A stretch of 7,999 nucleotides of DNA from Clostridia bacterium (GCA_017628935.1 JAGBYC010000089.1:1-7999); one strand, 5' to 3'; positions 1-6,994 are shown, counted from the first letter of the stretch. Numbers and translations: made by a program. Notes: generated by a model not told the origin, from the letters alone.

Positions 1-397
1 CGAATTCTTTCATTTCAGCGTGAGTGAAAGCATCGATACCCTTTTCTAAAGTGTAATCGTTTTCTTTAACCCAATCTTCAATAAGTTTGTCGGCACGGAA
101 TCTTTCGTGACATTCTTTACAGTCCATAAGCGGATCACTAAAGCCTGCTAAGTGGCCTGATGCTACCCAAGTTTGTGGGTTCATTAAGATAGCCGCGTCT
201 AAGCCGACATTGTATTTGTTTTCTTGAACGAATCTTTGCCACCACGCTTTTTTAACATTGTTTTTAAGTTCAACGCCTAAAGGACCATAGTCCCAAGTGT
301 TTGCAAGACCGCCATAAATTTCACTACCAGGGAAAATATAACCCCTTGTTTTGCAAAGGGTAACAAGTTTTTCCATTGTAACTGCTCTTTTTCCCAT
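1..397 (-). CDS. glyQS: Glycyl-tRNA synthetase, dimeric (alpha2) type, N-terminal part
   Basis: Attaches glycine to tRNA-Gly in the cytoplasm using ATP. Only the first 132 codons (plus one base) lie in the window; the gene runs off the left edge, so this is a cut, not a truncation. The visible protein has the start typical of the single-chain homodimeric class II enzyme: a [14 protein letters not shown] stretch at residues 17-30, NTWDYGPLG at 33-41, [18 protein letters not shown] at 72-89 and [16 protein letters not shown] at 92-107. The start is the ATG at 395-397, preceded by AGAGGTG four bases upstream. It is transcribed away from fhs from a near-consensus promoter. The leader is only about 25 nt, too short for a T-box, so control by uncharged tRNA is not visible. 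The family call is secure; the class II motifs 2 and 3 lie outside the window. Confidence 0.95.
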   Translation of the reverse strand, partial: MGKRAVTMEKLVTLCKTRGYIFPGSEIYGGLANTWDYGPLGVELKNNVKKAWWQRFVQENKYNVGLDAAILMNPQTWVASGHLAGFSDPLMDCKECHERFRADKLIEDWVKENDYTLEKGIDAFTHAEMKEF

Positions 398-426
398 AAA
401 GCACCTCTAAATAAATTATATAGTTA

Positions 427-455
427 ATTTTATAAAAATTACCCCGCATTGTCAA
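427..455 (-). promoter_or_regulatory. Promoter of the glycyl-tRNA synthetase gene
   Basis: Reading the minus strand, a perfect -35 TTGACA lies at 450-455 and a -10 TAAAAT at 427-432, separated by exactly 17 bp. A second -10-like TATAAT at 415-420 sits closer to the gene and has no matching -35. Transcription would start about 25 nt before the ATG. This is the best -35 box in the window, in keeping with a highly expressed housekeeping gene. Confidence 0.75.
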
Positions 456-515
456 GCAAAAAGCCGTTATTTAAGGCTAATTATAATATAAATTTATAAA
501 ATGCTTTAATTACAA

Positions 516-544
516 TTGATTATTAGAAAAATATGTGCTAAAAT
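516..544 (+). promoter_or_regulatory. Promoter of the fhs-glnS-cvpA operon
   Basis: The -35 TTGATT at 516-521 and the -10 TAAAAT at 539-544 are 17 bp apart, and the -10 is extended by TGC just upstream (536-538). The start point would fall near 550, leaving a leader of about 40 nt with no room for a riboswitch. It lies back to back with the glyQS promoter (about 60 bp between the two -35 boxes). Confidence 0.65.
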
Positions 545-589
545 ATTAAAATAAAGACACAATACAATTATTACTTTTAGGAGTATTTT

Positions 590-2236
590 ATGCTTGACGA
601 TATTACTATATCACGCAACGCTACGTTGCAACCTATTACTGAAATTGCTAAAAAATTAGGAGTAGATGAAAACGATTTAGAACTCTACGGTAAATATAAA
701 GCTAAAGTTAACGCTAAAACTAACCCTAAGTCGAAACTTATTTTAGTTACGGCTATTAACCCAACGGCTGCTGGCGAAGGTAAAACTACCGTTTCTATCG
801 GCTTAGCAGACGCTATGAATAAACTTGGCGTTAACACTTGTTTAGCACTTCGTGAACCATCTTTAGGCCCTGTGTTTGGTATTAAGGGTGGCGCTACTGG
901 TGGCGGTTATTCTCAAGTTTTACCTATGGATGATATTAACCTTCACTTTACTGGCGACCTTCACGCAATAACTGCTGCAAACAACTTACTTTCTGCACTT
1001 ATTGACAACCATATTTATCACGGTAACGCGCTTAAATTAAACCCTGAAAAAATTTATTTTAGACGCTGTATTGATATGAACGACCGTGCTTTACGTTACT
1101 GTAAAGTAGCAGGTAAAAATCAAGGCATTGAACGTGACGAAGGTTTCGTTATTACGGCAGCATCTGAAGTTATGGCTACGCTTTGCTTAGCAAACGACTA
1201 TGCCGACCTTAAAACTCGCCTTGGCAATATTATAGTTGGCGAAAATGAAAACGGCGACTTCGTTTACGCGCGTGAACTTAACGCTGAAGGCTCTATGGCT
1301 ACTTTACTTAAAGACGCCGTTAAACCTAACCTTGTTCAAACAATTTACGGAACTCCTGCATTTATTCACGGTGGTCCGTTTGCAAATATCGCACACGGCT
1401 GTAACAGTGTTATGGCAACTAAAACCGCTATGACTTATAGCGACTATGCCGTTACTGAGGCAGGCTTTGGCGCAGACCTTGGCGCTGAAAAATTCTTAGA
1501 CCTTAAATGCCGTACTGCAGGTATTGAACCTAACGCAGTTGTTATAGTTGCAACTGCACGTGCTCTTAAACTTCACGGTGGCGTTGAAAAAGCAAACCTT
1601 AATAGCGAAAATATCGACGCTATTGAAAAGGGTTTAGCTAACCTTTATAAACATATTGAAAACGTTAAAAACGTATTTAATAAGCCTGTTGTTATTGCTA
1701 TTAACCGTTTCCCTACCGATACTCAAAAAGAACTTGACTATATTTTAAATGCAGTTAAGGCTAAAGGGGCAGACGGTGCTATTAGCGAAGCGTACTCTAA
1801 AGGCGCAGACGGTGCTATTGAACTTGCTAAAAAGGTTATTGACGCTACTAACGTAGAAAGCAAACTTCAATTCCCATACGAATTAACTGACAGTATTGAA
1901 GATAAAGTTAACGCCGTAGTTACTAAAATTTACGGTGGCGCAGGCGTTGAGTTTAGCGACCTTGCTAAAGAAAAAATTAAAAAAGCCGAAGCACTTGGCT
2001 TTAAAAACTACCCTGTTATTATTGCTAAAACGCAATATTCGTTATCTGACGACGCTACGCTTATTGCTCGTCCTACCGGCTTTACCGTTTCAGTACGCGA
2101 TATTGAAATTCGTGGTGGCGCAGGCTTTATTGTTGCCGTTGCTGGTAAAATTATGCTTATGCCTGGTCTTCCTTCACGCCCTGCCGCTGAAAATATTGAC
2201 GTTGATGCCGAAGGTAACATTTCCGGCTTATTCTAA
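590..2236 (+). CDS. fhs: Formate--tetrahydrofolate ligase (10-formyl-THF synthetase)
   Basis: Joins formate to tetrahydrofolate with ATP, giving 10-formyl-THF for purine synthesis and initiator tRNA formylation; in acetogens the same enzyme serves the methyl branch of the Wood-Ljungdahl pathway. At 548 aa it is close to the usual 555-560. Visible signatures: the ATP-binding loop PTAAGEGKTT at residues 58-67, the Gly-rich family signature GIKGGATGGGYSQV at 97-110, INRFPTDT at 371-378, the second family signature VATARALKLHGG at 320-331, and the MPGLPSRPAAENIDVD tail near 524-539. The start follows TTAGGAG with an 8-base gap. It is first in an operon with glnS (15-nt gap). One enzyme does not show an acetogenic life style, as many fermenters carry fhs for anabolic one-carbon supply. 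It is divergent from glyQS; a glycine/one-carbon link is only an inference. Confidence 0.97.
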   Translation: MLDDITISRNATLQPITEIAKKLGVDENDLELYGKYKAKVNAKTNPKSKLILVTAINPTAAGEGKTTVSIGLADAMNKLGVNTCLALREPSLGPVFGIKGGATGGGYSQVLPMDDINLHFTGDLHAITAANNLLSALIDNHIYHGNALKLNPEKIYFRRCIDMNDRALRYCKVAGKNQGIERDEGFVITAASEVMATLCLANDYADLKTRLGNIIVGENENGDFVYARELNAEGSMATLLKDAVKPNLVQTIYGTPAFIHGGPFANIAHGCNSVMATKTAMTYSDYAVTEAGFGADLGAEKFLDLKCRTAGIEPNAVVIVATARALKLHGGVEKANLNSENIDAIEKGLANLYKHIENVKNVFNKPVVIAINRFPTDTQKELDYILNAVKAKGADGAISEAYSKGADGAIELAKKVIDATNVESKLQFPYELTDSIEDKVNAVVTKIYGGAGVEFSDLAKEKIKKAEALGFKNYPVIIAKTQYSLSDDATLIARPTGFTVSVRDIEIRGGAGFIVAVAGKIMLMPGLPSRPAAENIDVDAEGNISGLF

Positions 2237-2251
2237 AATTACGGAGTTTAT

Positions 2252-3883
2252 ATGGAAGCAAAAAACTTTATTGAAGAAATTATTAACGACGAACTTAGCC
2301 GTGGGGTTGTAAACGAAGTTCACACACGCTTTCCACCCGAACCTAACGGATATCTTCACATAGGACACGCTAAAAGTTTATGCTTAAACTTCGGTACGGC
2401 TAAAAAGTACGACGGCCTTTGCAATCTTTTCTTTGACGATACTAACCCGTCGAAAGAAAAAACTGAGTTCGTTAATGCTATTAAAAAAGATATTGAATGG
2501 CTTGGCTTTAAATGGCACGAAATTCATTACGCATCAGACTTTTTCGATACAATTTACTCTTTAGCAGAAAAACTTATTAAAGACGGAAAGGCTTTCGTTT
2601 GTGATTTATCGGCCGAAGAAATTAGAAACACACGTGGCACGCTTACCGAACCTGGTGTTGAAAGCCCTTACCGTAACCGTAGTATTGAAGAAAACTTAGC
2701 GCTTTTTAACGATATGAAAAACGGCAAGTTTGGTGACGGTGAAAAGGTTTTACGTGCTAAAATTGATATGAAGTCGCCTAACATTAACATGCGCGACCCT
2801 GTTATTTACCGTGTATTACACGCTACACACCACCGTACTGGTGATAAGTGGTGCGTTTACCCTATGTACGACTTTGCTCACCCACTTTGCGATAGTATGC
2901 AAGGCGTTACTCATAGTATTTGTACGCTTGAGTTTGAAGACCACCGTCCACTTTACAACTGGGTAATTGAAAACACCGGCGTTAGCCACAAACCACGCCA
3001 AATTGAGTTTGCGCGCCTTAACTTAACTAATACGGTTATGAGTAAGCGTTATCTTAAAAAACTTGTTGAAGAAGGTGCTGTTGAAGGTTGGGACGACCCT
3101 CGTATGCCTACTTTAACGGGTTTAAGAAACCGTGGCGTTCCTGCTGAAGCGCTTAAAAAATTCTGCGAAGAAATAGGCGTTGCTAAAGCAAATAGCGAAA
3201 TTGAAATTAGTTATTTAGAACACTTTATTCGCGACTATTTAAATACCAACGCTGAACGCGCTATGGCTATTGAAAGCCCTATTAAAGTTACTATTACTAA
3301 CTACGATAAAATTAGCGAAGATTTAGAGTTTGACGTTAACCCTAACGACGAAGAACCTAAAAAACGCCAAATTACTTTCTCTAAAAACTTATTTATTGAA
3401 AGCGACGACTTTTCACTTAACCCACCACCAAAATATTTCCGTTTAAAAGTTGGTGGATACGTTCGACTTAAAAACGCGTATATTATTAAGTGTGACGACG
3501 TTATATTAAACGACGACGGTTCTATTAAAGAACTTCTTTGTTCTTACCTTCCTAATAGCCGTTCTGGTAACGATACAAGTGGTGTTAAAGTTAAAGGAAC
3601 TATCCACTGGGTTAACGCCGATAACTGTATCGACGCTGAAATTCGTAAATACGACTATCTTTTAAAAGACGCCGAATACGCTGGTCAAGACTTCTCTTTA
3701 CGTATGAATTACGATAGCGTTAAGGTATTTAACGGCAAAGCCGAACCTTACCTTTTATCTAACGGCGAAGGCGTTTCTTACCAACTTTTACGTAAAGGTT
3801 ATTACAAAACGTTTATTAAAAACAATAAATTAATTTTATCTGAAATCACTTCAATGAAAGACAGTTTCAAACCTAAACAATAA
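2252..3883 (+). CDS. glnS: Glutaminyl-tRNA synthetase
   Basis: Charges tRNA-Gln directly with glutamine. It is a class I enzyme of 543 aa (E. coli has about 554). The nucleotide fold carries RFPPEPNGYLHIGHAKS at residues 26-42 (HIGH at 36-39), FDDTNP at 61-66 and the KMSKR-type loop VMSKR at 262-266; CVYPMYDF at 201-208 and SICTLEF at 222-228 also match GlnRS rather than GluRS. Residues from about 340 on form the two-barrel anticodon-binding part. There is no fused YqeY domain at the C-terminus. Residue 60 is Phe where I remember Arg in most homologues (usual text LRFDDTNP). The start is backed by CGGAG upstream. The gene follows fhs by 15 nt and precedes a CvpA-like gene by 21 nt, so it should be co-transcribed. 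Many Bacillota lack GlnRS and use GatCAB instead, so its presence is informative about lineage. Confidence 0.96.
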   Translation: MEAKNFIEEIINDELSRGVVNEVHTRFPPEPNGYLHIGHAKSLCLNFGTAKKYDGLCNLFFDDTNPSKEKTEFVNAIKKDIEWLGFKWHEIHYASDFFDTIYSLAEKLIKDGKAFVCDLSAEEIRNTRGTLTEPGVESPYRNRSIEENLALFNDMKNGKFGDGEKVLRAKIDMKSPNINMRDPVIYRVLHATHHRTGDKWCVYPMYDFAHPLCDSMQGVTHSICTLEFEDHRPLYNWVIENTGVSHKPRQIEFARLNLTNTVMSKRYLKKLVEEGAVEGWDDPRMPTLTGLRNRGVPAEALKKFCEEIGVAKANSEIEISYLEHFIRDYLNTNAERAMAIESPIKVTITNYDKISEDLEFDVNPNDEEPKKRQITFSKNLFIESDDFSLNPPPKYFRLKVGGYVRLKNAYIIKCDDVILNDDGSIKELLCSYLPNSRSGNDTSGVKVKGTIHWVNADNCIDAEIRKYDYLLKDAEYAGQDFSLRMNYDSVKVFNGKAEPYLLSNGEGVSYQLLRKGYYKTFIKNNKLILSEITSMKDSFKPKQ

Positions 3884-3904
3884 ATTTTTAAAGGAGATTA
3901 GATT

Positions 3905-4528
3905 ATGACTTGGGTTCTAGATATTATAGCAATCTTTTTCGTATTTTTCTTTTCACTTTACGGACTAATTAAAGGTTCGTACTATATGATAATAGACACG
4001 CTTTTAGTAGTTGTGTGTATTGCTGGCGCTGGCGTAGGTGCTTTCCTTACCGTTCAATACGGACTTACTGCGTTAGGCATAGTTGACGGCTTTGCTGAAA
4101 TTTGGGTACAAATTTTAGGATTTTCTAAAATAGCAGGTGTTCAAGAAACCTTAAATATGGTTGCCTACTATATAGCCTTTGGCTTGCTTACCGTTGTGCT
4201 TTTCGTTATTTACGGCGTTATCTTACACTCTTTACGTAAACTTTTATTAAAAGGCGTTCAAGGTTTAAGAAACAAAGTTCCTTTCATTAAATTTTTAGGC
4301 AACTTCTTAGGTTTCGTTGTTAACTTTGCAATTTCTGCAGGAATTGTGTTAGTAGTTATGGCTTTCTTCCACTCTTTCCAAAACTGCGAAATTATTTATA
4401 GTTATACTAACGAAGCGTTACAAGCATGCGACGTTTTAGGTTTAATTTACGATATTAACCCACTTAACCCTTTACTTGAAGGTGTTGGACCTGCAATTGA
4501 AGCAGCACTTGGCAACTTCTTAGCGTAA
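3905..4528 (+). CDS. CvpA-like integral membrane protein
   Basis: A 207-aa membrane protein, third in the fhs operon, with a strong AAGGAG site before its ATG. Hydrophobic segments lie at about residues 4-20, 27-50, 83-108 and 132-155, giving four likely helices. The order and the short markers resemble the CvpA family: an Asp near the N-terminus (D6), a GLIKG turn at 20-24 between helices 1 and 2, a basic stretch RKLLLKG at 111-117, and a LGNFLGF glycine helix at 131-137. CvpA proteins are named for a role in colicin V production in E. coli, but their molecular function in Gram-positive bacteria is not settled. The tail (155-207) is polar to mildly hydrophobic. There is no signal peptide apart from helix 1. 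The family call is by pattern, not by search; a general polytopic protein is the alternative. Confidence 0.7.
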   Translation: MTWVLDIIAIFFVFFFSLYGLIKGSYYMIIDTLLVVVCIAGAGVGAFLTVQYGLTALGIVDGFAEIWVQILGFSKIAGVQETLNMVAYYIAFGLLTVVLFVIYGVILHSLRKLLLKGVQGLRNKVPFIKFLGNFLGFVVNFAISAGIVLVVMAFFHSFQNCEIIYSYTNEALQACDVLGLIYDINPLNPLLEGVGPAIEAALGNFLA

Positions 4529-4542
4529 TTAAATAAAATTAA

Positions 4543-4579
4543 AACCCCGAAAGCAAAATTGCTTTCGGGGTTATTTTTT
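4543..4579. terminator. Bidirectional rho-independent terminator
   Basis: CCCCGAAAGCA (4545-4555) pairs with TGCTTTCGGGG (4560-4570) around a 4-base loop, and flanking AA/TT can lengthen the stem. On the plus strand it is followed by TTATTTTTT, and on the minus strand by TTTTAATTTTATTT. It therefore suits both the cvpA-like transcript ending at 4528 and the converging minus-strand gene ending at 4578, whose stop codon touches it. Confidence 0.9.
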
Positions 4580-5474
4580 ATACTAAACGTTCTTTTAAAA
4601 TTTCAATTGCGTTTACTTCAGTAAACTTTTTGTTTTCTTTAAGGTTAAAGCGCGTAGCAACCATTTCTATAAGGTATTTAGCGTTTTTCATAGCACGGTC
4701 GCTTTTAATACGTAAGAAAGTAGGAACTTGTTCGTACGCCTTTTTATCACCTTCATATTTACATTTTAAGCGTGGCTCTACGTCTTCAAACGGTAAGTTA
4801 AGGTAAAGTTTTAACGACTTACCCGACGTGCATAATTTAAATAATTGCGTTCTACCAGTATTGAAAGTATCGTAGTTATTAGAAATACGCGATTTTACGC
4901 CTTTATATTTTAATATGTAGTTTTTAAGTTCAGCGTAACGGTCTAAAATAATAGGGTCAGCCTCAAGCATTTTTTGAACAAAGTTTTTATCTTCGTAAAC
5001 TTTTTTATCAACACTTTCAACTAAAAGGCTGTCAATTAACGAATTATCAATAATGCCACCTGCAGTATCGTAATCGCCAGTAGAAACTTCGTCTTCTACT
5101 ACTTTACTAAACAATACTTCTTCAGTAACGTAGTTAGGCATAACTGGTTCGCTAAAAGCAATATCTTCGCCTTGAATTTCATACTTAGTTTGGCTTAAAA
5201 CTGCTATATCTTCTACCTTAGCGCCAAATAAAACTTCACTACCCATACCACCGTCAATTTCATCAACGTGAGTACCGTGGAATAAACTTTCTTCGCTAAT
5301 ATCGTTACGGCTAGCAAACAATACTTCACCACCTAAATTTTCAGGTTTAATAGGTTCAATATAATCAAGCGATTCTTCGCTAGACGAAAACAACTTTTCT
5401 TCATTTATGCTGTTATTAGTTTCATTAGAAACTTTAAATAAAGTTTCTTCTTCTACGTTAAAATTGTTATTCAT
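4578..5474 (-). CDS. Unrecognised protein with six E-x-L-F motifs and a basic C-terminal domain
   Basis: I do not recognise a named family. The start is the ATG at 5472-5474; a GTG six bases upstream is in frame but lies inside the ribosome binding site AGAGGTG, which has the same sequence as the one before glyQS. The product is 298 aa with no signal peptide or membrane helix. Residues 1 to about 165 are acidic and probably disordered, and carry EETLF (9-13), EEKLF (25-29), GEVLF (49-53), EESLF (61-65), SEVLF (79-83) and EEVLF (118-122), plus a weaker EDIAF (103-107). Residues about 173-278 look folded and basic, with DRYAELKNYILKYKGVKSRI, a FNTGR turn, SGKSLKLYLNL, VPTFLRIKSDRAMKNAKYLI. I recall similar C-terminal domains in other clostridial hypothetical proteins, unverified. 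It has its own promoter and ends at the shared terminator, so it is a single-gene unit. A scaffold or multivalent binding protein is an inference. Confidence 0.85.
   Translation of the reverse strand: MNNNFNVEEETLFKVSNETNNSINEEKLFSSSEESLDYIEPIKPENLGGEVLFASRNDISEESLFHGTHVDEIDGGMGSEVLFGAKVEDIAVLSQTKYEIQGEDIAFSEPVMPNYVTEEVLFSKVVEDEVSTGDYDTAGGIIDNSLIDSLLVESVDKKVYEDKNFVQKMLEADPIILDRYAELKNYILKYKGVKSRISNNYDTFNTGRTQLFKLCTSGKSLKLYLNLPFEDVEPRLKCKYEGDKKAYEQVPTFLRIKSDRAMKNAKYLIEMVATRFNLKENKKFTEVNAIEILKERLV
5109..5450 (-). repeat. Six dispersed copies of a short coding motif, [EGS]-E-x-L-F
   Basis: Copies lie at 5436-5450, 5388-5402, 5316-5330, 5280-5294, 5226-5240 and 5109-5123. The five-residue core is kept while the codons differ (Leu is TTA or TTG, Phe is TTT or TTC) and the spacing is irregular (16, 24, 12, 18 and 39 residues). 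Kept protein sequence with drifted codons suggests selection on the peptide, not a fresh tandem duplication. Confidence 0.8.
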
Positions 5475-5489
5475 AAGCACCTCTAATTA

Positions 5490-5518
5490 AGTATATAATA
5501 AAAATTAAAAAATTTCAA
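5490..5518 (-). promoter_or_regulatory. Promoter of the E-x-L-F repeat gene
   Basis: On the minus strand, TTGAAA at 5513-5518 and TATACT at 5490-5495 are 17 bp apart, upstream of the ATG at 5474. The leader would be under 15 nt and begins close to the AGAGGTG site at 5478-5484. The promoter sits directly downstream of the yqeY terminator, so the gene is read separately from mrp-yqeY. Confidence 0.65.
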
Positions 5519-5529
5519 TAGTTTTTACA

Positions 5530-5566
5530 AAAAAAGGCTTTATCACACTATAAAGCCCTTTTTGTT
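5530..5566 (-). terminator. Rho-independent terminator of mrp-yqeY
   Basis: On the minus strand a GGCTTTAT/ATAAAGCC hairpin (arms at 5550-5557 and 5536-5543, six-base loop) is followed by a run of seven T (5535-5529). An A-rich stretch before the stem can pair with the T run, and one extra C at 5558 is unpaired. It lies about 30 nt after the yqeY stop. Confidence 0.85.
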
Positions 5567-5587
5567 ATTTTTTAAAATTTTATAAAA

Positions 5588-6010
5588 TTATATGCTTTTT
5601 AAAGTTTCTTGCACCATACGCATATCAACTTTGCCTGCGTAATTTGCTTTAAAATAACGCATTACAGATGGAATTGACTTGTCTTCTAACCCTAAAATAA
5701 TTTCTTTAACTTCTTCAGCTGACAAAAGTTTAGGAAGATATTTTTTAATAACTTCAATTTGGTTAGTTAAAGTTGCAACCGTTTCTTCTCTACCTGCTTT
5801 AATAAAGCCTTCGCGTTCTTCAGTAAGTTCTTTTTCAGCCTTTTGTAAAAGTGAAGAAATATCTGCTTCGGTTACTTCTTGATTTAACGCACGGCGTTCA
5901 ATTGTTAAAGCCATAATTTTAGTAATAATTACGTTTAACGCTGAAACGGCGTCTTTATCTTTTGCTTTCATTGCTTCAATTTTTTCTTTTTTAAAATTAT
6001 CTAAAGTCAT
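5588..6010 (-). CDS. yqeY: GatB/YqeY domain protein
   Basis: A 140-aa stand-alone YqeY-type protein (family usually near 148). It is mostly helical and charged: an N-terminal helical part with KDKDAVSALNVII at residues 17-29, EKELTEEREGFIKAGREE at 58-75, the family-like IEVIKKYLPKLLSAEEV at 85-101, and a small C-terminal part ending YAGKVDMRMVQETLKSI, which matches the usual KGKADG...V tail. The domain is related to the tRNA-contacting tail of GatB in the Glu/Asp-tRNA amidotransferase and is found fused to GlnRS in Deinococcus; the free protein has no firmly assigned role. The ATG at 6008-6010 follows AAAGGAG, which lies in the last codons of mrp, leaving a 2-nt gap: the two are surely one operon and may be translationally coupled. 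glnS lies about 1.7 kb away on the other strand. Confidence 0.9.
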   Translation of the reverse strand: MTLDNFKKEKIEAMKAKDKDAVSALNVIITKIMALTIERRALNQEVTEADISSLLQKAEKELTEEREGFIKAGREETVATLTNQIEVIKKYLPKLLSAEEVKEIILGLEDKSIPSVMRYFKANYAGKVDMRMVQETLKSI

Positions 6011-6012
6011 TT

Positions 6013-6834
6013 TTACTCTCCTTTAAGGGTATTAACTATATCGTTAAGCATTGAAACGTCTGCCTTTTCAATTTCACCTGCGTCAACAAGTTCGCGAATT
6101 TTTGTATCAATAGGAATTTGTTTAAGTAATTTCAAGCCTAATTCGTTTGCCTTTAACTCAGTTTTGCTTTCGCCGAAAATATAAATTTTTTCGTCACAAG
6201 TTGGGCATTTAACGTAGCTCATATTCTCAATTAAACCAACAACTGGAATATTCATTATGCGCGCCATATTAACTGCTTTTTCAACTATCATACCAACTAA
6301 ATCTTGTGGAGTGGTTACTATAATAATGCCGTCGATTGGTATGCTTTGGAAAACTGTTAAAGGTACGTCGCCCGTGCCTGGAGGCATATCGATAAACGCT
6401 ATATCGTTTTCACCCCATAAAACGTCGGTATAAAACTGTTTAACAACGCCAGAAATTACAGGGCCACGCCATACGACAGGCATAGTTTCTTCTTCAAGTA
6501 AAAGGTTCATACTCATAACCTTTATGCCACCCTTAGTAACTACTGGAAATAACCCGTCGTCAGAGCCTTGCGCCCTATTATTTTCGTTAAGGCCGAAAGT
6601 TTTAGGAATAGACGGACCGGTAACGTCGGCGTCTATTATCATAGTTTTTAAGCCTGCATTGTTAGACGCAACGGCTAAAAGCGAAGTAACAAGCGATTTA
6701 CCTACGCCACCTTTACCACTTACTATGCCGTATATTTTTTTAATTTTAGTACTTTCTTTTGGCGTAGCCAAAAAATCTTTTCTATCTTTGCAATTACCGT
6801 CTTTACACGACGAACAATTATGATTACAAGCCAT
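6013..6834 (-). CDS. mrp: Mrp/NBP35-family P-loop ATPase, Fe-S cluster carrier
   Basis: A cytoplasmic ATPase of the Mrp/ApbC/Nbp35 group, which binds and passes on iron-sulfur clusters. The chosen start is the ATG at 6832-6834, giving 273 aa: it has AAAGGTG four bases upstream, while an in-frame TTG 36 bases earlier has no ribosome site. Visible parts: an N-terminal Cys cluster (C3, C7, C10, C15; CNHNCSSCKDGNC) like that of Nbp35 and clostridial Mrp proteins; the deviant Walker A SGKGGVGKS at 39-47; a DADVTGPS switch at 68-75; DMPPGTGD at 149-156; and the CPTC pair (C210, C213) that bridges the cluster in the dimer. It lacks the N-terminal DUF59/MIP18 domain of longer Mrp proteins, so it is the short form. 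It is first in an operon with yqeY. Which Fe-S targets it serves cannot be told from context. Confidence 0.94.
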   Translation of the reverse strand: MACNHNCSSCKDGNCKDRKDFLATPKESTKIKKIYGIVSGKGGVGKSLVTSLLAVASNNAGLKTMIIDADVTGPSIPKTFGLNENNRAQGSDDGLFPVVTKGGIKVMSMNLLLEEETMPVVWRGPVISGVVKQFYTDVLWGENDIAFIDMPPGTGDVPLTVFQSIPIDGIIIVTTPQDLVGMIVEKAVNMARIMNIPVVGLIENMSYVKCPTCDEKIYIFGESKTELKANELGLKLLKQIPIDTKIRELVDAGEIEKADVSMLNDIVNTLKGE

Positions 6835-6892
6835 TTTGCACCTTTGCCGTTTATATTTTGCGCAATTCAACGCTTAAAACGGATACGAATTT

Positions 6893-6902
6893 ATTTTAAC
6901 AC
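6893..6902 (-). promoter_or_regulatory. Possible promoter of mrp-yqeY
   Basis: On the minus strand TAAAAT at 6893-6898 is preceded by TGT, forming an extended -10 like that of fhs, about 60 nt upstream of the mrp ATG. No good -35 is found at the right distance. A second -10 candidate, TATACT at 6916-6921, also lacks a matching -35. One of the two probably drives mrp, but the sequence does not decide. Confidence 0.35.
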
Positions 6903-6965
6903 ATTTATTTAATAAAGTATAGCGTTTTTAAAAGAATAAAATACTTTAAATTTTTTAATTAAGTA

Positions 6966-6994
6966 TTGATTAAAACGGCTTTTTAGGGTATAAT
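6966..6994 (+). promoter_or_regulatory. Promoter of the DUF1846 gene
   Basis: A -35 TTGATT at 6966-6971, a 17-bp spacer and a perfect -10 TATAAT at 6989-6994. The -35 hexamer is the same as in the fhs promoter. The leader would be about 35 nt, ending in the AAGGA site at 7024-7028 before the ATG at 7036. Confidence 0.75.

Noticed and set aside
462..478. Small inverted repeat AGCC...GGCT in the glyQS-fhs intergenic region
   Set aside because: Only four paired bases with a nine-base loop; no minus-strand gene lies upstream that would need a terminator there.
398..520. T-box or glycine riboswitch before the glycyl-tRNA synthetase gene
   Set aside because: The promoter lies only about 30-55 bp before the ATG, so the leader is roughly 25 nt; there is no space for a specifier stem, T-box sequence or antiterminator.
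1748..1824. Repeat of KGADGAI within fhs as an internal duplication
   Set aside because: The matching region of other formate-THF ligases has a similar pair of small/acidic stretches around S-E-x-x-x-K-G, so this is normal family sequence.
5109..5450. E-x-L-F motifs as sliding-clamp binding motifs
   Set aside because: Clamp motifs need a leading Gln (QLxLF type), absent in all six copies, and their number and the acidic setting do not fit.
5475..5480. GTG start of the E-x-L-F repeat gene at 5480
   Set aside because: The GTG is part of the AGAGGTG ribosome binding site for the ATG at 5474, and nothing resembling a ribosome site lies before the GTG.
6835..6870. N-terminal extension of mrp starting at a TTG at 6870
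   Set aside because: No ribosome site precedes the TTG, while the ATG at 6834 has AAAGGTG and gives the expected Cys-cluster N-terminus.
461..6984. An 11-base string AACGGCTTTTT shared by the glyQS and DUF1846 promoter regions (minus strand near 461-472, plus strand 6974-6984)
   Set aside because: It lies upstream of the -35 in one and between -35 and -10 in the other, and 11-base matches are expected by chance over both strands of 8 kb.
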